DNA of 64,000 bases from Nitrososphaerota archaeon (GCA_009889515.1 WUQR01000139.1:930001-994000), one strand, 5' to 3'. Counted from the first letter of the stretch, positions 42,910-51,238 are shown. Notes: a model not told the origin generated them from the letters alone. Translations and numbers: made by a program.

Positions 42910-44072
42910 CCGGAATGGAGAGGTACGACCGGCAGCTCCGCGTAGAGGGGTGGGACCAGAACATCCTCCTATCCTCAACCGTATTTATTGCTGGCGTCGG
43001 AGCCATAGGCGGTGAAGTGGCGAAGAACCTCGCGATGATGGGTGTAGGCAAGTTGATACTCGCCGACTACGACTACGTCGAGCTAAGCAATCTGAGCCGC
43101 CAGCTCCTATTCAGGGACCAAGACATAGGCAAGGGAAAGGCTGTTGTTGCAGCCGAGAGGCTACGCGAGATCAACCCCCACGTATCAGTCGAGGCCTACG
43201 GCCAAGACATTAGAGAGCTAGGAGAGGAGGTGCTCGGCAGGACAGACATAATCTTCTCATGCCTAGACAACTGGGCATCGAGGAGATGGCTGAACTCCGT
43301 TGCAGTCAGCCTTGAAAAACCCTTAGTGGACGGCGCCATGAACGGGTTTTACGGAAACGTGCAAGTGGTTTTCCCAAGAAAGACGGCATGCCTGGAGTGC
43401 CAGAGCATAAACCTCATACCAAGAGAGGAGAAGCTGGCAGAATGCACGCTTAAGAGGAGGAGGCCTGAGCACCTCGTCAACGATCTAAAGGAGCACGGAA
43501 TCACGGTGGGGCTGGAGGAGGCTGAGAAGCTCTTCCAACTCAATATAAAGACAATCTACGACATAAAGTACACTAGGCTAGACATGATAGCCGAGCTGGC
43601 TGATGACCAGATATTAAAACTGATAGAGGAGTTGCGTTCGCGGTTAATGCCACCTATGCCTGCGGTCCAGTCTGTGGCCTCGGTGGTAGCCGGAATCATG
43701 ACAACCATTGGCATGCAGATACTTCATCAAGGGCGTCTCGGAAAGCCGCCAACAGGCCTCATCGTTTATGACGCCCTCAACTCTCGCCTCTCCCGCGTCA
43801 AAATTTCACGAGACCCAAACTGTATAGTATGTAGTGAAAACCACTCAGCCCCCCTCGAGTTCTCGTTTGACTTGAATGAGACGGTCTTGAAGCTTAAAGA
43901 GACACTGGCATCCGTCTTCGGATTCCCTGACCCTGAAGTGTTATACGCTGGGAGGAGACTAGATGACGAGGACGTACTAGCCAAAGTTGGTGTGAAGGAC
44001 AGGGATATTATCTACGTCTCTACGACGCGGCTTTTTGAGCCACTAGCAATCAGGATAGTCTCCTCATCCTAA
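42906..44072 (+). CDS. E1 ubiquitin-activating enzyme homologue with ubiquitin-like C-terminal domain
   Basis: A 388-residue E1. The adenylation domain has YDRQLRVEGWDQ, the ATP loop GVGAIGG (30-36), DYDYVELSNLSRQ and zinc pairs CLEC (162-165) and CIVC (306-309). The catalytic-cysteine motif is ECTLKRRRPEH with Cys180, like the PxCT[IL] of eukaryotic Uba3/Uba1. A helical insert runs from about 185 to 245. Residues 318-375 form a beta-grasp domain in the place of the eukaryotic ubiquitin-fold domain that recruits E2. There is no rhodanese domain, unlike the UbaA-like gene at 19370. Confidence 0.95.
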   Translation: MTGMERYDRQLRVEGWDQNILLSSTVFIAGVGAIGGEVAKNLAMMGVGKLILADYDYVELSNLSRQLLFRDQDIGKGKAVVAAERLREINPHVSVEAYGQDIRELGEEVLGRTDIIFSCLDNWASRRWLNSVAVSLEKPLVDGAMNGFYGNVQVVFPRKTACLECQSINLIPREEKLAECTLKRRRPEHLVNDLKEHGITVGLEEAEKLFQLNIKTIYDIKYTRLDMIAELADDQILKLIEELRSRLMPPMPAVQSVASVVAGIMTTIGMQILHQGRLGKPPTGLIVYDALNSRLSRVKISRDPNCIVCSENHSAPLEFSFDLNETVLKLKETLASVFGFPDPEVLYAGRRLDDEDVLAKVGVKDRDIIYVSTTRLFEPLAIRIVSSS

Positions 44073-44095
44073 GTATCTTGAAGACTATGCGTCTA

Positions 44096-45052
44096 TTACT
44101 TCTCTGAAAGTATCCGAGCTATCTGGGCCTCGTCAATGTTTCCACCAGTCAACATCAATACAACTTTCTTGCCCGCTATGTTGCTACTCATCTTGTATGC
44201 GGCGGCGGTGGCTGCCGCGCCTGCGTGCTCTGCTATCTGGCGGACGTGGCGGTAGAGCTTCCTTATAGCCCTCTCCATCTCGCCATCCGAGACAAGCACG
44301 ACATCATCAATCCGTCCACGGAGGATTGAGAAGGGGACCTCGTATGCCTTGGCCACAGCGAGTCCCTCAGCCCTCGTCTCCACCTTGTCCCTCGAGACTA
44401 TCCGCCCCTGCTTTAGAGACTCGTAGAAGGCCGGGGCGCCCTCGGCCTGTACACCTATCACCCTTATCGAGGGGTCGACCGTCTTATACACTATGCAAGC
44501 GCCTATTGCGCCGGAGCCCCCTCCTATCGGGTTGAAAACCACATCCACTCCCGGGAGCTCCCTCAGTACCTCCAGGTGCATGGTAGCCACGCCCGGGTAG
44601 AGCATCGTCTCGTTTATTGCGTGGATGTATCGGTAGCCCTTCTCCCTAGCTAGCGCCTCCGCATAGAGGGCAGCCTCGTCGAAGAAGTTGCCATATGTTA
44701 TGACGTGGGCGCCGAGCTGTTGGAGTGACTCCTTCTTGACGTCAGATACCCAGCTGGGCACCACTACATGCACGTCAACCCCAAATAGGCTTCCAGCATA
44801 AGCGATTGACTGGGCATGATTCCCCATTGAGGCTGTTATAACACCTGTCCTCTTCACCTCCTCAAACATCTTGTACATGTAGTAAATCCCGCCCCTGACC
44901 TTGAAGGAGTGTGTGGGGTTCAGGTTCTCGAGCTTAACCCAGACATCACAGCCCAACTCCCTCGAGAGACCCCTAGAATAGACGAGTGGAGTGGGCTTAA
45001 GATACTTCTCCAATATTTGTGAGGCCTCAATAACTTGCCTGAACGTAATCAT
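44096..45052 (-). CDS. Threonine/serine dehydratase (PLP fold-type II)
   Basis: A 318-residue PLP enzyme. SFKVRGG carries the Schiff-base Lys, GNHAQSIAYA is the substrate loop, and NPIGGGSGAIG is the phosphate-binding Gly loop. There is no C-terminal ACT-like regulatory domain, so it is the short catabolic type. Threonine or serine deamination is the usual activity; serine racemase-like function cannot be excluded. It converges with the E1 gene (23-nt gap). A TATA-like TTTAATTTAA lies about 25 nt before the ATG. Confidence 0.9.
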   Translation of the reverse strand: MITFRQVIEASQILEKYLKPTPLVYSRGLSRELGCDVWVKLENLNPTHSFKVRGGIYYMYKMFEEVKRTGVITASMGNHAQSIAYAGSLFGVDVHVVVPSWVSDVKKESLQQLGAHVITYGNFFDEAALYAEALAREKGYRYIHAINETMLYPGVATMHLEVLRELPGVDVVFNPIGGGSGAIGACIVYKTVDPSIRVIGVQAEGAPAFYESLKQGRIVSRDKVETRAEGLAVAKAYEVPFSILRGRIDDVVLVSDGEMERAIRKLYRHVRQIAEHAGAAATAAAYKMSSNIAGKKVVLMLTGGNIDEAQIARILSEK

Positions 45053-45380
45053 GCCCAGAAACTAAGCGTCCGTTAAATTAAAAAAGATTCCCAACAACTT
45101 CCGCCCAGCTCTACTTGGAAGAGCTTCCACGAATATGGCTCGGCCAATCTCAATGGTAGGAAAAACCTATAAACCGAGAAATGTGAGCGGTGTTTAGGGC
45201 AATGAAGTGTCTGGCCAGGCTGAGTTGATGATTGGGATCTTGAGCGCGGAGCCCCTTTAAATATCTAGAAATGTCTGAAAATACGGCTATTACAGCCCTT
45301 TTTCCGCATTTTAGTAGCATTAATACAAAATCCTAATATGTATGGGTCTGGTCTCATGGGTATGGGTGTCTGCCAAGTAG
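45053..45380. other. 328-nt intergenic region
   Basis: This gap between the dehydratase and the DUF211 gene holds the dehydratase promoter (A/T box at about 45071-45082) and A/T-rich text near 45310-45345 that may serve the DUF211 gene. A TATA-like ACCTATAAACC near 45165-45175 lies well upstream of any ORF and could start a short transcript. I see no convincing ORF, no zinc-finger (RING) gene and no tRNA here. Confidence 0.5.
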
Positions 45381-45668
45381 ATGTCGGAGGCCCGTGAGAG
45401 TGTCCTGATCACTAGGCTGGTATTGGACGTCTTGAAACCCCACCAGCCGGATATTGTCGAGTTCAGTAAGAGGTTAGCAGGGGTCAAAGGGGTAAAGAGA
45501 GTGGATTCCTCTGTCCTCGAGATGGATGCGGAGACCGAGACAGTCAAGCTGATCATCGACGGTAATGACCTTGATGTAGAAGTGATAGGCGAGGCGATTA
45601 AGGCCTTGGGAGGAGCCATACACAGCGTCGACGCAACTGTCGTGGAGAAGGTAGAGCGGAAGAGGTAG
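45381..45668 (+). CDS. DUF211-family protein
   Basis: A 95-residue archaeal protein of the DUF211 family, a small ferredoxin-like alpha/beta fold. Typical text is TRLVLDVLKPHQPDIVEFSKRLA near the start and KLIIDGNDLDVEVIGEAIKALGGAIHSVDATV near the end. The function is not established; it often neighbours a VIT-type transporter, as here (9-nt gap), which suggests a regulatory or metal-linked role. That link is inference. Confidence 0.85.
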   Translation: MSEARESVLITRLVLDVLKPHQPDIVEFSKRLAGVKGVKRVDSSVLEMDAETETVKLIIDGNDLDVEVIGEAIKALGGAIHSVDATVVEKVERKR

Positions 45669-45677
45669 TGGCCTACG

Positions 45678-46274
45678 ATGGTTTTCGGCTGGCTCCGCAA
45701 TCGTTTAAAGACCGTGTTCGCTGTCACAGAGACGCGCGGTGTTGCTAGAAGGTATTTCTCTCTCCAGGTCTTTGACGGCGCAATGGTGGGCGTCGGACTT
45801 GTCTTCGGCCTCCACCTATCAGGTCCCCACCCTTTCAGGGTTATCGCCCAGACGGTTGTCGCAGTAGTTATTGCCATGGTTATCTCGGGGTGGACTGGGG
45901 CTCTAATCTCGGAGAAGGCAGAGCAGGAGGCTAGGATAAGGAGGCTTGAGCTGGCGACGCTCACAGCCTTGAGAAACACCCTCCACACCAAGGTGGGCTC
46001 TATCGCGGTGATTCTTGTCGCCCTAGTAAATGCACTCTCACCAGTAGCAGCACTGCTTACCGTTTCACTACCCTACATGATAACAACCTACTTGGGAGGT
46101 GAAGCGGTGTATGGATTGATATCATCCCTCGCAGTAACCGCAGCCCTACTACTGGCAGCGGGCGCGATAGTGGGGCGGGCCGCAGGGATAAATGTGCTAA
46201 AAACCGCAGGCCAAATGATAGGAGCGGGACTAGCCGCTGCAGGACTTATCATCCTCCTCGAGACCCTCTTCTGA
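45678..46274 (+). CDS. VIT/CCC1-family-like membrane protein
   Basis: A 198-residue membrane protein. RRYFSLQVFDGAMVGVGLVFGLHLSG near the N-terminus matches the VIT family pattern (D-G near the start of helix 1), and four further hydrophobic helices follow (for example VAVVIAMVISGWTGALISEKAEQEARIRR). VIT proteins move ferrous iron or manganese across membranes. Its pairing with DUF211 supports cotranscription. The ion specificity is not deducible. Confidence 0.8.
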   Translation: MVFGWLRNRLKTVFAVTETRGVARRYFSLQVFDGAMVGVGLVFGLHLSGPHPFRVIAQTVVAVVIAMVISGWTGALISEKAEQEARIRRLELATLTALRNTLHTKVGSIAVILVALVNALSPVAALLTVSLPYMITTYLGGEAVYGLISSLAVTAALLLAAGAIVGRAAGINVLKTAGQMIGAGLAAAGLIILLETLF

Positions 46275-46288
46275 GACTAAGATACTGG

Positions 46289-47374
46289 TTAAAAGTCGGT
46301 GAGCCTGCTCTGACCCCGCTCGCTGCTCAGGTCGTAGACCCGGACCCCGATCCTTCGAAGCTCCTCCTCGAGACCGCTTAGCAGGGCCTTTAAGAGGTGG
46401 CGGGAGACGCTCTCCAACTCGGCTACCTCCTGCGTGTGGTGTGGGAGGGCCATACTCTTGGTAACCGGCTTCATACTCCTTGTTACACCCATTACGGATA
46501 CGCCTCTGAATCCGTAGCCCAGTTCGACAACCCTTTTATGCAGTTCGCGAATAGCCCGCGCCAGCTGCTCCCATATCTCAGCCTCATCCAGAGTCTGACG
46601 CCTTAGCGTTATCATCCTGCTCACCTGTTTGGCCTCACCCCTCGGAGTGACCTGCTCAGAATACTCGCCACGGCCTGCGAGGTAGATAAACCGACCAACC
46701 CTGAATCCGAAAACCTCGATAAGCCTATCGGATGGAGTGTTGGCGAGGTCGCCTATCGTATTTATCCCCATCTCCCTGAGCTTTTTGGCCGTCTTCGCTC
46801 CTACGTAGGGTATGTCCTCTATGGGTTTAGGCCTTAGATACTCGGCTTCTGTTCCGGGTCTCACAACGAGCAGCCCGTCAGGCTTTGAGTCGTCGGCAGC
46901 CATCTTGGCTAATAGCTTGTTCTTCGCAATCCCTATACTGCAGGTCAGACCAACCCTCTCTCTTATCTCCTTTTTCAAGGACACCATTAGATTAGAGGCA
47001 TTTTCGAAGGAGCCCGCCGTTACCTCCTGTAGGCCTAGGAACGCCTCATCAATACTCGCCACCTCAATAACATCTGCGAATCCGCTAGCTATCTCGAAGA
47101 CTTGGCGGGAGAGCTCGGAGTAGTAGGGCATATCAACCGGGAGGAAGGCGGCTTCCACGCTGCGTAGAAGTTCCTTGGCCCGCCTAATCGGAATCCCGGA
47201 CTTCACCCCGTACCGCCTGGCAACATAGTTGCTGGTGGCGACAACTCCAGAGTCTGGTGTCCTGCCTGAATAGACACAGACAACTACGGGCTTATCCCGG
47301 ATGGCAGGGTTGCGGAGCTCCTCGGCCTGCGCGTAGAAATAGTCTATGTCTAGGCAGGCTATAGGGCCGCTCAC
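46289..47374 (-). CDS. dinB: Y-family DNA polymerase IV (Dpo4-like)
   Basis: A translesion polymerase of about 361 residues. CLDIDYFYAQAEELRNP is motif I with the first acidic residue, VEVASIDEAFLGL is the SIDEA motif with the other two, and KLLAKMAADDSKPDGL follows. Helix-hairpin-helix text (IPYVGAKTAKKLREMGINTIGDL) and a little-finger domain end it. The GTG at 47374 sits 26 nt from a TATA box (47396-47404), giving a leaderless start MSGPIACLDID. A TTG at 47389 would lie too near that box. Confidence 0.93.
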   Translation of the reverse strand: MSGPIACLDIDYFYAQAEELRNPAIRDKPVVVCVYSGRTPDSGVVATSNYVARRYGVKSGIPIRRAKELLRSVEAAFLPVDMPYYSELSRQVFEIASGFADVIEVASIDEAFLGLQEVTAGSFENASNLMVSLKKEIRERVGLTCSIGIAKNKLLAKMAADDSKPDGLLVVRPGTEAEYLRPKPIEDIPYVGAKTAKKLREMGINTIGDLANTPSDRLIEVFGFRVGRFIYLAGRGEYSEQVTPRGEAKQVSRMITLRRQTLDEAEIWEQLARAIRELHKRVVELGYGFRGVSVMGVTRSMKPVTKSMALPHHTQEVAELESVSRHLLKALLSGLEEELRRIGVRVYDLSSERGQSRLTDF

Positions 47375-47395
47375 TGCCCCGTCCTCCAAACGCGT

Positions 47396-47404
47396 ATTAT
47401 AAAA
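47396..47404 (-). promoter_or_regulatory. TATA box of dinB
   Basis: On the minus strand TTTTATAAT is centred 26 nt before the GTG at 47374 and supports a leaderless transcript. Confidence 0.5.
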
Positions 47405-47463
47405 CTTTTAACCCTGTCCAACACTATTCGATAAATTGATATTTCACCAGCCTAAAGCCTAAA

Positions 47464-47479
47464 AATTTAATATATATTT
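47464..47479 (+). promoter_or_regulatory. TATA region of mevalonate kinase
   Basis: AATTTAATATATATTT lies 35-50 nt before the ATG at 47514, predicting a leader of about 10-18 nt. Confidence 0.5.
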
Positions 47480-47513
47480 GGTGGCGATATAATAGCAGGT
47501 TAGAGAGACTAGT

Positions 47514-48485
47514 ATGGAGTCTGTAACATACTCGGCCCCCGCGAAGGTCATTTTCTGCGGCGAACACTACGTCGTCTACGGAGGCAGGGCCATTGCATGT
47601 GCGATTCCGAAAAGAGCTTACGCCACAGTTACCCGTAGAAACGACTCGCTGTTATCCATTGAGTCGCAGGACGCAAAGATATCGGCAGTCTGGAAGGGAG
47701 ACAAGCTGGTTAAGAGCTCGGATCAGAGCGCGCCCACGAGGCTGCGCCCCCTCAAGATAATGATTGACCGCATATCCGAGATGTATGGCGTCAAGGGATT
47801 CTCCATCGTCATCAAGTCCCAAATCCCCCGAGGGATGGGGCTAGGCTCCTCGGCCTCGGTTTCACTCGCCGTAGCCTCTGCATGTCTCACCGCGATTGGT
47901 CATGAAGCTAGTCAGTCCGAAATTTTAGAGATTGCCTCGGTGTCTGAATCCGAGATACATTATAGGGCGTCGGGTGTGGACTTGGCTGCGTCTCTGACGG
48001 GCGGATTCATATCCTATGTCAGGGGAGAGAGGCCGCGACCTATCCCCGTCGGCGAGAAATTTAACATCATACTTGTAAGCACGAAGAAGGGTAGGAGGAC
48101 TGGCAGCATCGTTAAGCAGGTCTCAACTCTTAGAGAGCAGTTCATCAACGTCTTCGACAGGCTTAGACTGGTGAATGATGAGGTTGCCTCCGAGATGGAG
48201 GTCGCCCTGAGGAATCTCAGGTTTGAGAGGTTGGGTTCTCTCTTTACGATTCAGCACAACCTTCTTAAGACAATTGGGGTCTCGAATAAGACTTTAGACG
48301 AGGCTGTTGAGTATGCGCTTAAGGGAGGGGCCTTGGGGGCAAAGCTTACTGGAGCTGGTGGAGGGGGCTGCGTCATAGCGATAGCTCCTCAAAATAGGGT
48401 CAAGGAGGTTGCTAAAATTATCTCAACTAAGTTCCCCGCCGAGGTCTTGACGGTTCCCCATGAAGGGCTTAGGCGAGAAAAGTAG
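47514..48485 (+). CDS. mvk: Mevalonate kinase
   Basis: A 323-residue GHMP kinase. APAKVIFCGEHYVVYGG is motif 1, PRGMGLGSSASVSLAVAS is the ATP loop (motif 2), and KLTGAGGGGCVIAIA is motif 3. It phosphorylates mevalonate for archaeal isoprenoid lipid synthesis. The asparagine/histidine pattern GEHYVVYGG and overall length separate it from homoserine and galactokinases. It converges with argG (3-nt gap). Confidence 0.95.
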   Translation: MESVTYSAPAKVIFCGEHYVVYGGRAIACAIPKRAYATVTRRNDSLLSIESQDAKISAVWKGDKLVKSSDQSAPTRLRPLKIMIDRISEMYGVKGFSIVIKSQIPRGMGLGSSASVSLAVASACLTAIGHEASQSEILEIASVSESEIHYRASGVDLAASLTGGFISYVRGERPRPIPVGEKFNIILVSTKKGRRTGSIVKQVSTLREQFINVFDRLRLVNDEVASEMEVALRNLRFERLGSLFTIQHNLLKTIGVSNKTLDEAVEYALKGGALGAKLTGAGGGGCVIAIAPQNRVKEVAKIISTKFPAEVLTVPHEGLRREK

Positions 48486-48488
48486 CTC

Positions 48489-49685
48489 TTAGCCGGTTTT
48501 TCGCCTGGCTAGCCGCGTTGCGCTTATCACCGTGTCCAGTCCCCAGATCTTGCTGAAGCCCTCACCAGCCCTTTGCTGGAAAACGCTTCCCTTGGCATAT
48601 GTTGCTATCTCATGGGAGTAGAGAGGATTCTCAGCCACTCTGCCGACAATTCTGGCGGAGCCCTTGTAAAGCTCCAGCTTCACACGCCCGGTCACATTCT
48701 CTTGGGTGCTATCTATGAAGGCGTGGAGCGCGTCCATGAGTGGGTCTAGCCAGAAGCCCTGGTAGACCATCTGACTCCACATCCTCTCGACCAAGGCCTT
48801 AAAGGATAACGTCTTACCGTTGAGCGTTATCTTCTCCAAGTCTTTATGGGCTTTGATGAGTATGAGGGCTGCGGGAGCCTCGTAGACCTCCCTCGACTTT
48901 ATTCCCACCGCCCTATCCTCTATGTGGTCTATGATTCCGAAGCCGGTGCGCCCTCCAAGTATGTTGAGCTCATGTATCAGCTCGCCTAGCGGCATGTCCC
49001 GCCCATTTAGCCCTACTGGGACCCCCCTCTCAAACTCTATCTCAACCACCTCAACCTTGTCTGGTGCCTGCTGGGGGTTGACAACGTATTTGAAGGCCTC
49101 GTAGGGTGGCTTGACCCAGGGGTCCTCCAGCTCGGCAGCCTCGATTGAGCGGCTCCAAAGATTCTCGTCTATGCTGAACCTGCTCTGCCTAAAGTCCAGC
49201 TTCAGACCCTTACGCCTCGCATACTCTATCTCCTCGTCTCTACTCAGGTCCCACTCCCTGATAGGCGCGATGATTTTCAGCTGGGGCGCCAATACCGATA
49301 TCGTGGTATCGAACCTCAGCTGGTCATTTCCCTTGCCAGTGCATCCGTGGGCAACAGCATCGCATCCCTCCCTCAAAGCGACCTCCACCACCTTCGAGGC
49401 GATAAGCGGCCTCGCCAAGGCAGTCCCGAGCGGGTATTCGTCTTCGTAGAGTCCATTTGCCTTGATGCACGGCTTGATATAGTGTTCAACAAATTCTCTC
49501 TTCGCGTCGATGAAAAAGTGCTTTGATGCTCCTGCGGAGAGGGCCCTCTCCTCAATCTCTTCGAAATTCTCGCTCTGACCGACATCGACCGTGACGGTTA
49601 TGACCTCGGCGCCATACCTCTCCTTCAACCAAGGAATTGAGACAGTTGTATCGAGCCCTCCACTGTAGGCTAGGGCAACCTTCAT
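48489..49685 (-). CDS. argG: Argininosuccinate synthase
   Basis: A 398-residue enzyme joining citrulline and aspartate in arginine synthesis. ALAYSGGLDTTVSIPWL is the N-terminal PP-loop, and AHGCTGKGNDQLRFD is the second signature. Family segments ENLWSRSIEAAELEDP and GRTGFGIIDHIEDRAVGIKSREVYE follow. Length and motifs are canonical. argH is not in the window, so the arginine pathway is scattered. Confidence 0.97.
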   Translation of the reverse strand: MKVALAYSGGLDTTVSIPWLKERYGAEVITVTVDVGQSENFEEIEERALSAGASKHFFIDAKREFVEHYIKPCIKANGLYEDEYPLGTALARPLIASKVVEVALREGCDAVAHGCTGKGNDQLRFDTTISVLAPQLKIIAPIREWDLSRDEEIEYARRKGLKLDFRQSRFSIDENLWSRSIEAAELEDPWVKPPYEAFKYVVNPQQAPDKVEVVEIEFERGVPVGLNGRDMPLGELIHELNILGGRTGFGIIDHIEDRAVGIKSREVYEAPAALILIKAHKDLEKITLNGKTLSFKALVERMWSQMVYQGFWLDPLMDALHAFIDSTQENVTGRVKLELYKGSARIVGRVAENPLYSHEIATYAKGSVFQQRAGEGFSKIWGLDTVISATRLARRKTG

Positions 49686-49750
49686 GATTCAACCAGCACA
49701 CTCCGATGTTTTTTAAGATTATTGCCGCGGGCGTTCAAAGGATAACAAAA

Positions 49751-49759
49751 AAATATATA
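49751..49759 (+). promoter_or_regulatory. TATA box of the SCP2 gene
   Basis: AAATATATA is centred 28 nt before the GTG at 49783, the spacing of a leaderless archaeal promoter. Confidence 0.6.
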
Positions 49760-49782
49760 CCCAGTTTGATGCGGAATACTAC

Positions 49783-50124
49783 GTGGCTAACAAGTCTCTG
49801 TTAGCACTCCGCGAACTCGTCGCACTCGCATCCGAGAAGCCCATGATAAAAATGCGCACAGCGAGAATGGTCAAGACCTTCCAGTTCAAGCCCTCTGACG
49901 CACCGCCCTTCTATCTCGAGGTAGTCAACGGAGTTTTAAAGGTGGGAGAGGGTGAGACAAGCAACCCTGTAGCCACGATAATAGCCTCAGACGACGACCT
50001 TGCAGGAATAATAAAAGGAACTGTAGACCCGGTGCAGCTCTTCTTCGCCGGCCGCGTCAAGGTACAGGGCAGCCTATTCGACGCCCAAGAACTGGCCACA
50101 ATCCTAAGAGACGCCGCACGATAA
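49783..50124 (+). CDS. SCP2 sterol-carrier-like domain protein
   Basis: A 113-residue single-domain SCP2-like protein. The end of the fold reads GTVDPVQLFFAGRVKVQGSL, a hallmark of SCP2 domains, where a helix precedes the last strand, then DAQELATILRD. Such domains bind acyl or isoprenoid lipids. The GTG start follows a TATA box with no leader. No operon partner is seen: the next feature is a tRNA on the other strand. Confidence 0.82.
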   Translation: MANKSLLALRELVALASEKPMIKMRTARMVKTFQFKPSDAPPFYLEVVNGVLKVGEGETSNPVATIIASDDDLAGIIKGTVDPVQLFFAGRVKVQGSLFDAQELATILRDAAR

Positions 50125-50180
50125 CCCAGCCACTAAACCCTCGACAAGATATTTTACACAAACCCATATCCAGGGAGAAT

Positions 50181-50194
50181 TTTGTAAATAAAAA
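50181..50194 (-). terminator. T-rich terminator of tRNA-Met
   Basis: On the minus strand the tRNA 3' end is followed by TTTTTATTTACAAA, an oligo-T terminator typical of archaeal tRNA genes. Confidence 0.55.
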
Positions 50195-50268
50195 TGCCGG
50201 CGGTGGGATTCGAACCCACGGCGACGGGATTATGAGTCCCGCGCTCTACCAGGCTGAGCTACGCCGGC
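50195..50268 (-). tRNA. tRNA-Met (CAT), elongator type
   Basis: The minus-strand cloverleaf has acceptor GCCGGCG/CGCCGGC, D arm starting TAGCTCAGCC, anticodon arm GGGA-CTCATAA-TCCC and T arm GTGGG-TTCGAAT-CCCAC, with discriminator A. It lacks initiator features, such as A1 or the three G-C pairs in the anticodon stem typical of the initiator class. A tRNA-Ile2 with a modified C34 also reads CAT and cannot be fully excluded, but the anticodon loop text favours elongator Met. No CCA is encoded and there is no intron. Confidence 0.9.
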
Positions 50269-50475
50269 ATTCTGGCCAGCCAAACCCCAACCCGCCGGCA
50301 ATACAAGGAAGTAACAAGCCTCTATTAATCCTTGAAGAGACGGGGCAGCCCTAGCCAGTCATGGAGGGACCTGTTTGGTTTTTAAGGATTGGGCCGCTGA
50401 CATAGACCATCCTAGCCGCAGGCAATATGCTGACCAGCCTCGACGTATATCGAAAAAATCCTTTCAGTACGCGGA

Positions 50476-51234
50476 CTATTTTACCGGCCTTCCACACTTG
50501 CCGCAGAACTTGTCGCCGGGCTGAAGCGGGTTTCCGCAGTAGCCACAGAAAAGGCCCACGGGAGTAACTCCAGCTGGAGCTGGAGTAGCGGTTGTGGCTG
50601 ACTCGTATATGTTTGCAGCTGACCTACCTATGAAGACCAAGAAGACGGGCGAAATTACGAGGGATATGAGCCAGCCGATGAATGGGATAGCAGAAAGACC
50701 AGCAAGCACCAGCCCTATCACGAATATTACGACTATCCAAAGAATGTATCTTGCCCAACCAACTGCCCTAATTTTTGATAATATTTGATCGAAATCAAAT
50801 GCTGCACCCAGCCTCCCCCTCTTGACCATATTTACAATCGCCATCAACGCTATTATCATTATTAAGAATATCAGAACCAACCCTAACACTACTAGTGCAC
50901 TACCAACGATTCCGAGGCCTCCGAAAGGAAAAAGCGCACCAGCAACTATCGCCGAAGCTGCACCCACAGAGACCAAGACAATAGGTACTATCATGTAGAC
51001 CAGTGAGACGACGAAAATTTTTGCACCCTCAATCCAGAGGTCACCATACTTCTCGAGAGGCGGTGGGGCTTCACTTCTCGGCGACTCTCTGATTACCCTT
51101 GCGAAGTATCCAATCACAATGAAGTTCACTATCGGTATTATGTTCAAGACTATGAGGATTACGAGTCTTCCAATATCTTTGAATAGCTTGACAGTGTAGT
51201 TGTATGCATCCCCTAAATTTTCCTCAATTCTCAT
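50476..51234 (-). CDS. DUF4013-like membrane protein with C-terminal zinc ribbon
   Basis: A 252-residue protein with about five hydrophobic segments (for example LVILIVLNIIPIVNFIVIGY, ALVVLGLVLIFLIMIIALMA) typical of DUF4013, followed by a Thr/Ala/Pro linker and a double-CxxC zinc ribbon (CGYCGNPLQPGDKFCGKCG). The ribbon should lie in the cytoplasm. The ATG at 51234 starts 4 nt after the stop of the PRC-barrel gene, which carries a similar ribbon, so the two are probably made together. The function is unknown. Further upstream in-frame codons (to 51303) overlap that gene and look non-coding. Confidence 0.8.
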   Translation of the reverse strand: MRIEENLGDAYNYTVKLFKDIGRLVILIVLNIIPIVNFIVIGYFARVIRESPRSEAPPPLEKYGDLWIEGAKIFVVSLVYMIVPIVLVSVGAASAIVAGALFPFGGLGIVGSALVVLGLVLIFLIMIIALMAIVNMVKRGRLGAAFDFDQILSKIRAVGWARYILWIVVIFVIGLVLAGLSAIPFIGWLISLVISPVFLVFIGRSAANIYESATTATPAPAGVTPVGLFCGYCGNPLQPGDKFCGKCGRPVK

Positions 51235-51238
51235 ACCC

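Noticed and set aside
45190-45280. Possible C/D-box small RNA (TGATGA near 45226, CTGA motifs nearby)
   Set aside because: The C and D elements do not have the usual C-D'-C'-D spacing, the first C box is poor and no terminal stem forms. Kept only as a note.
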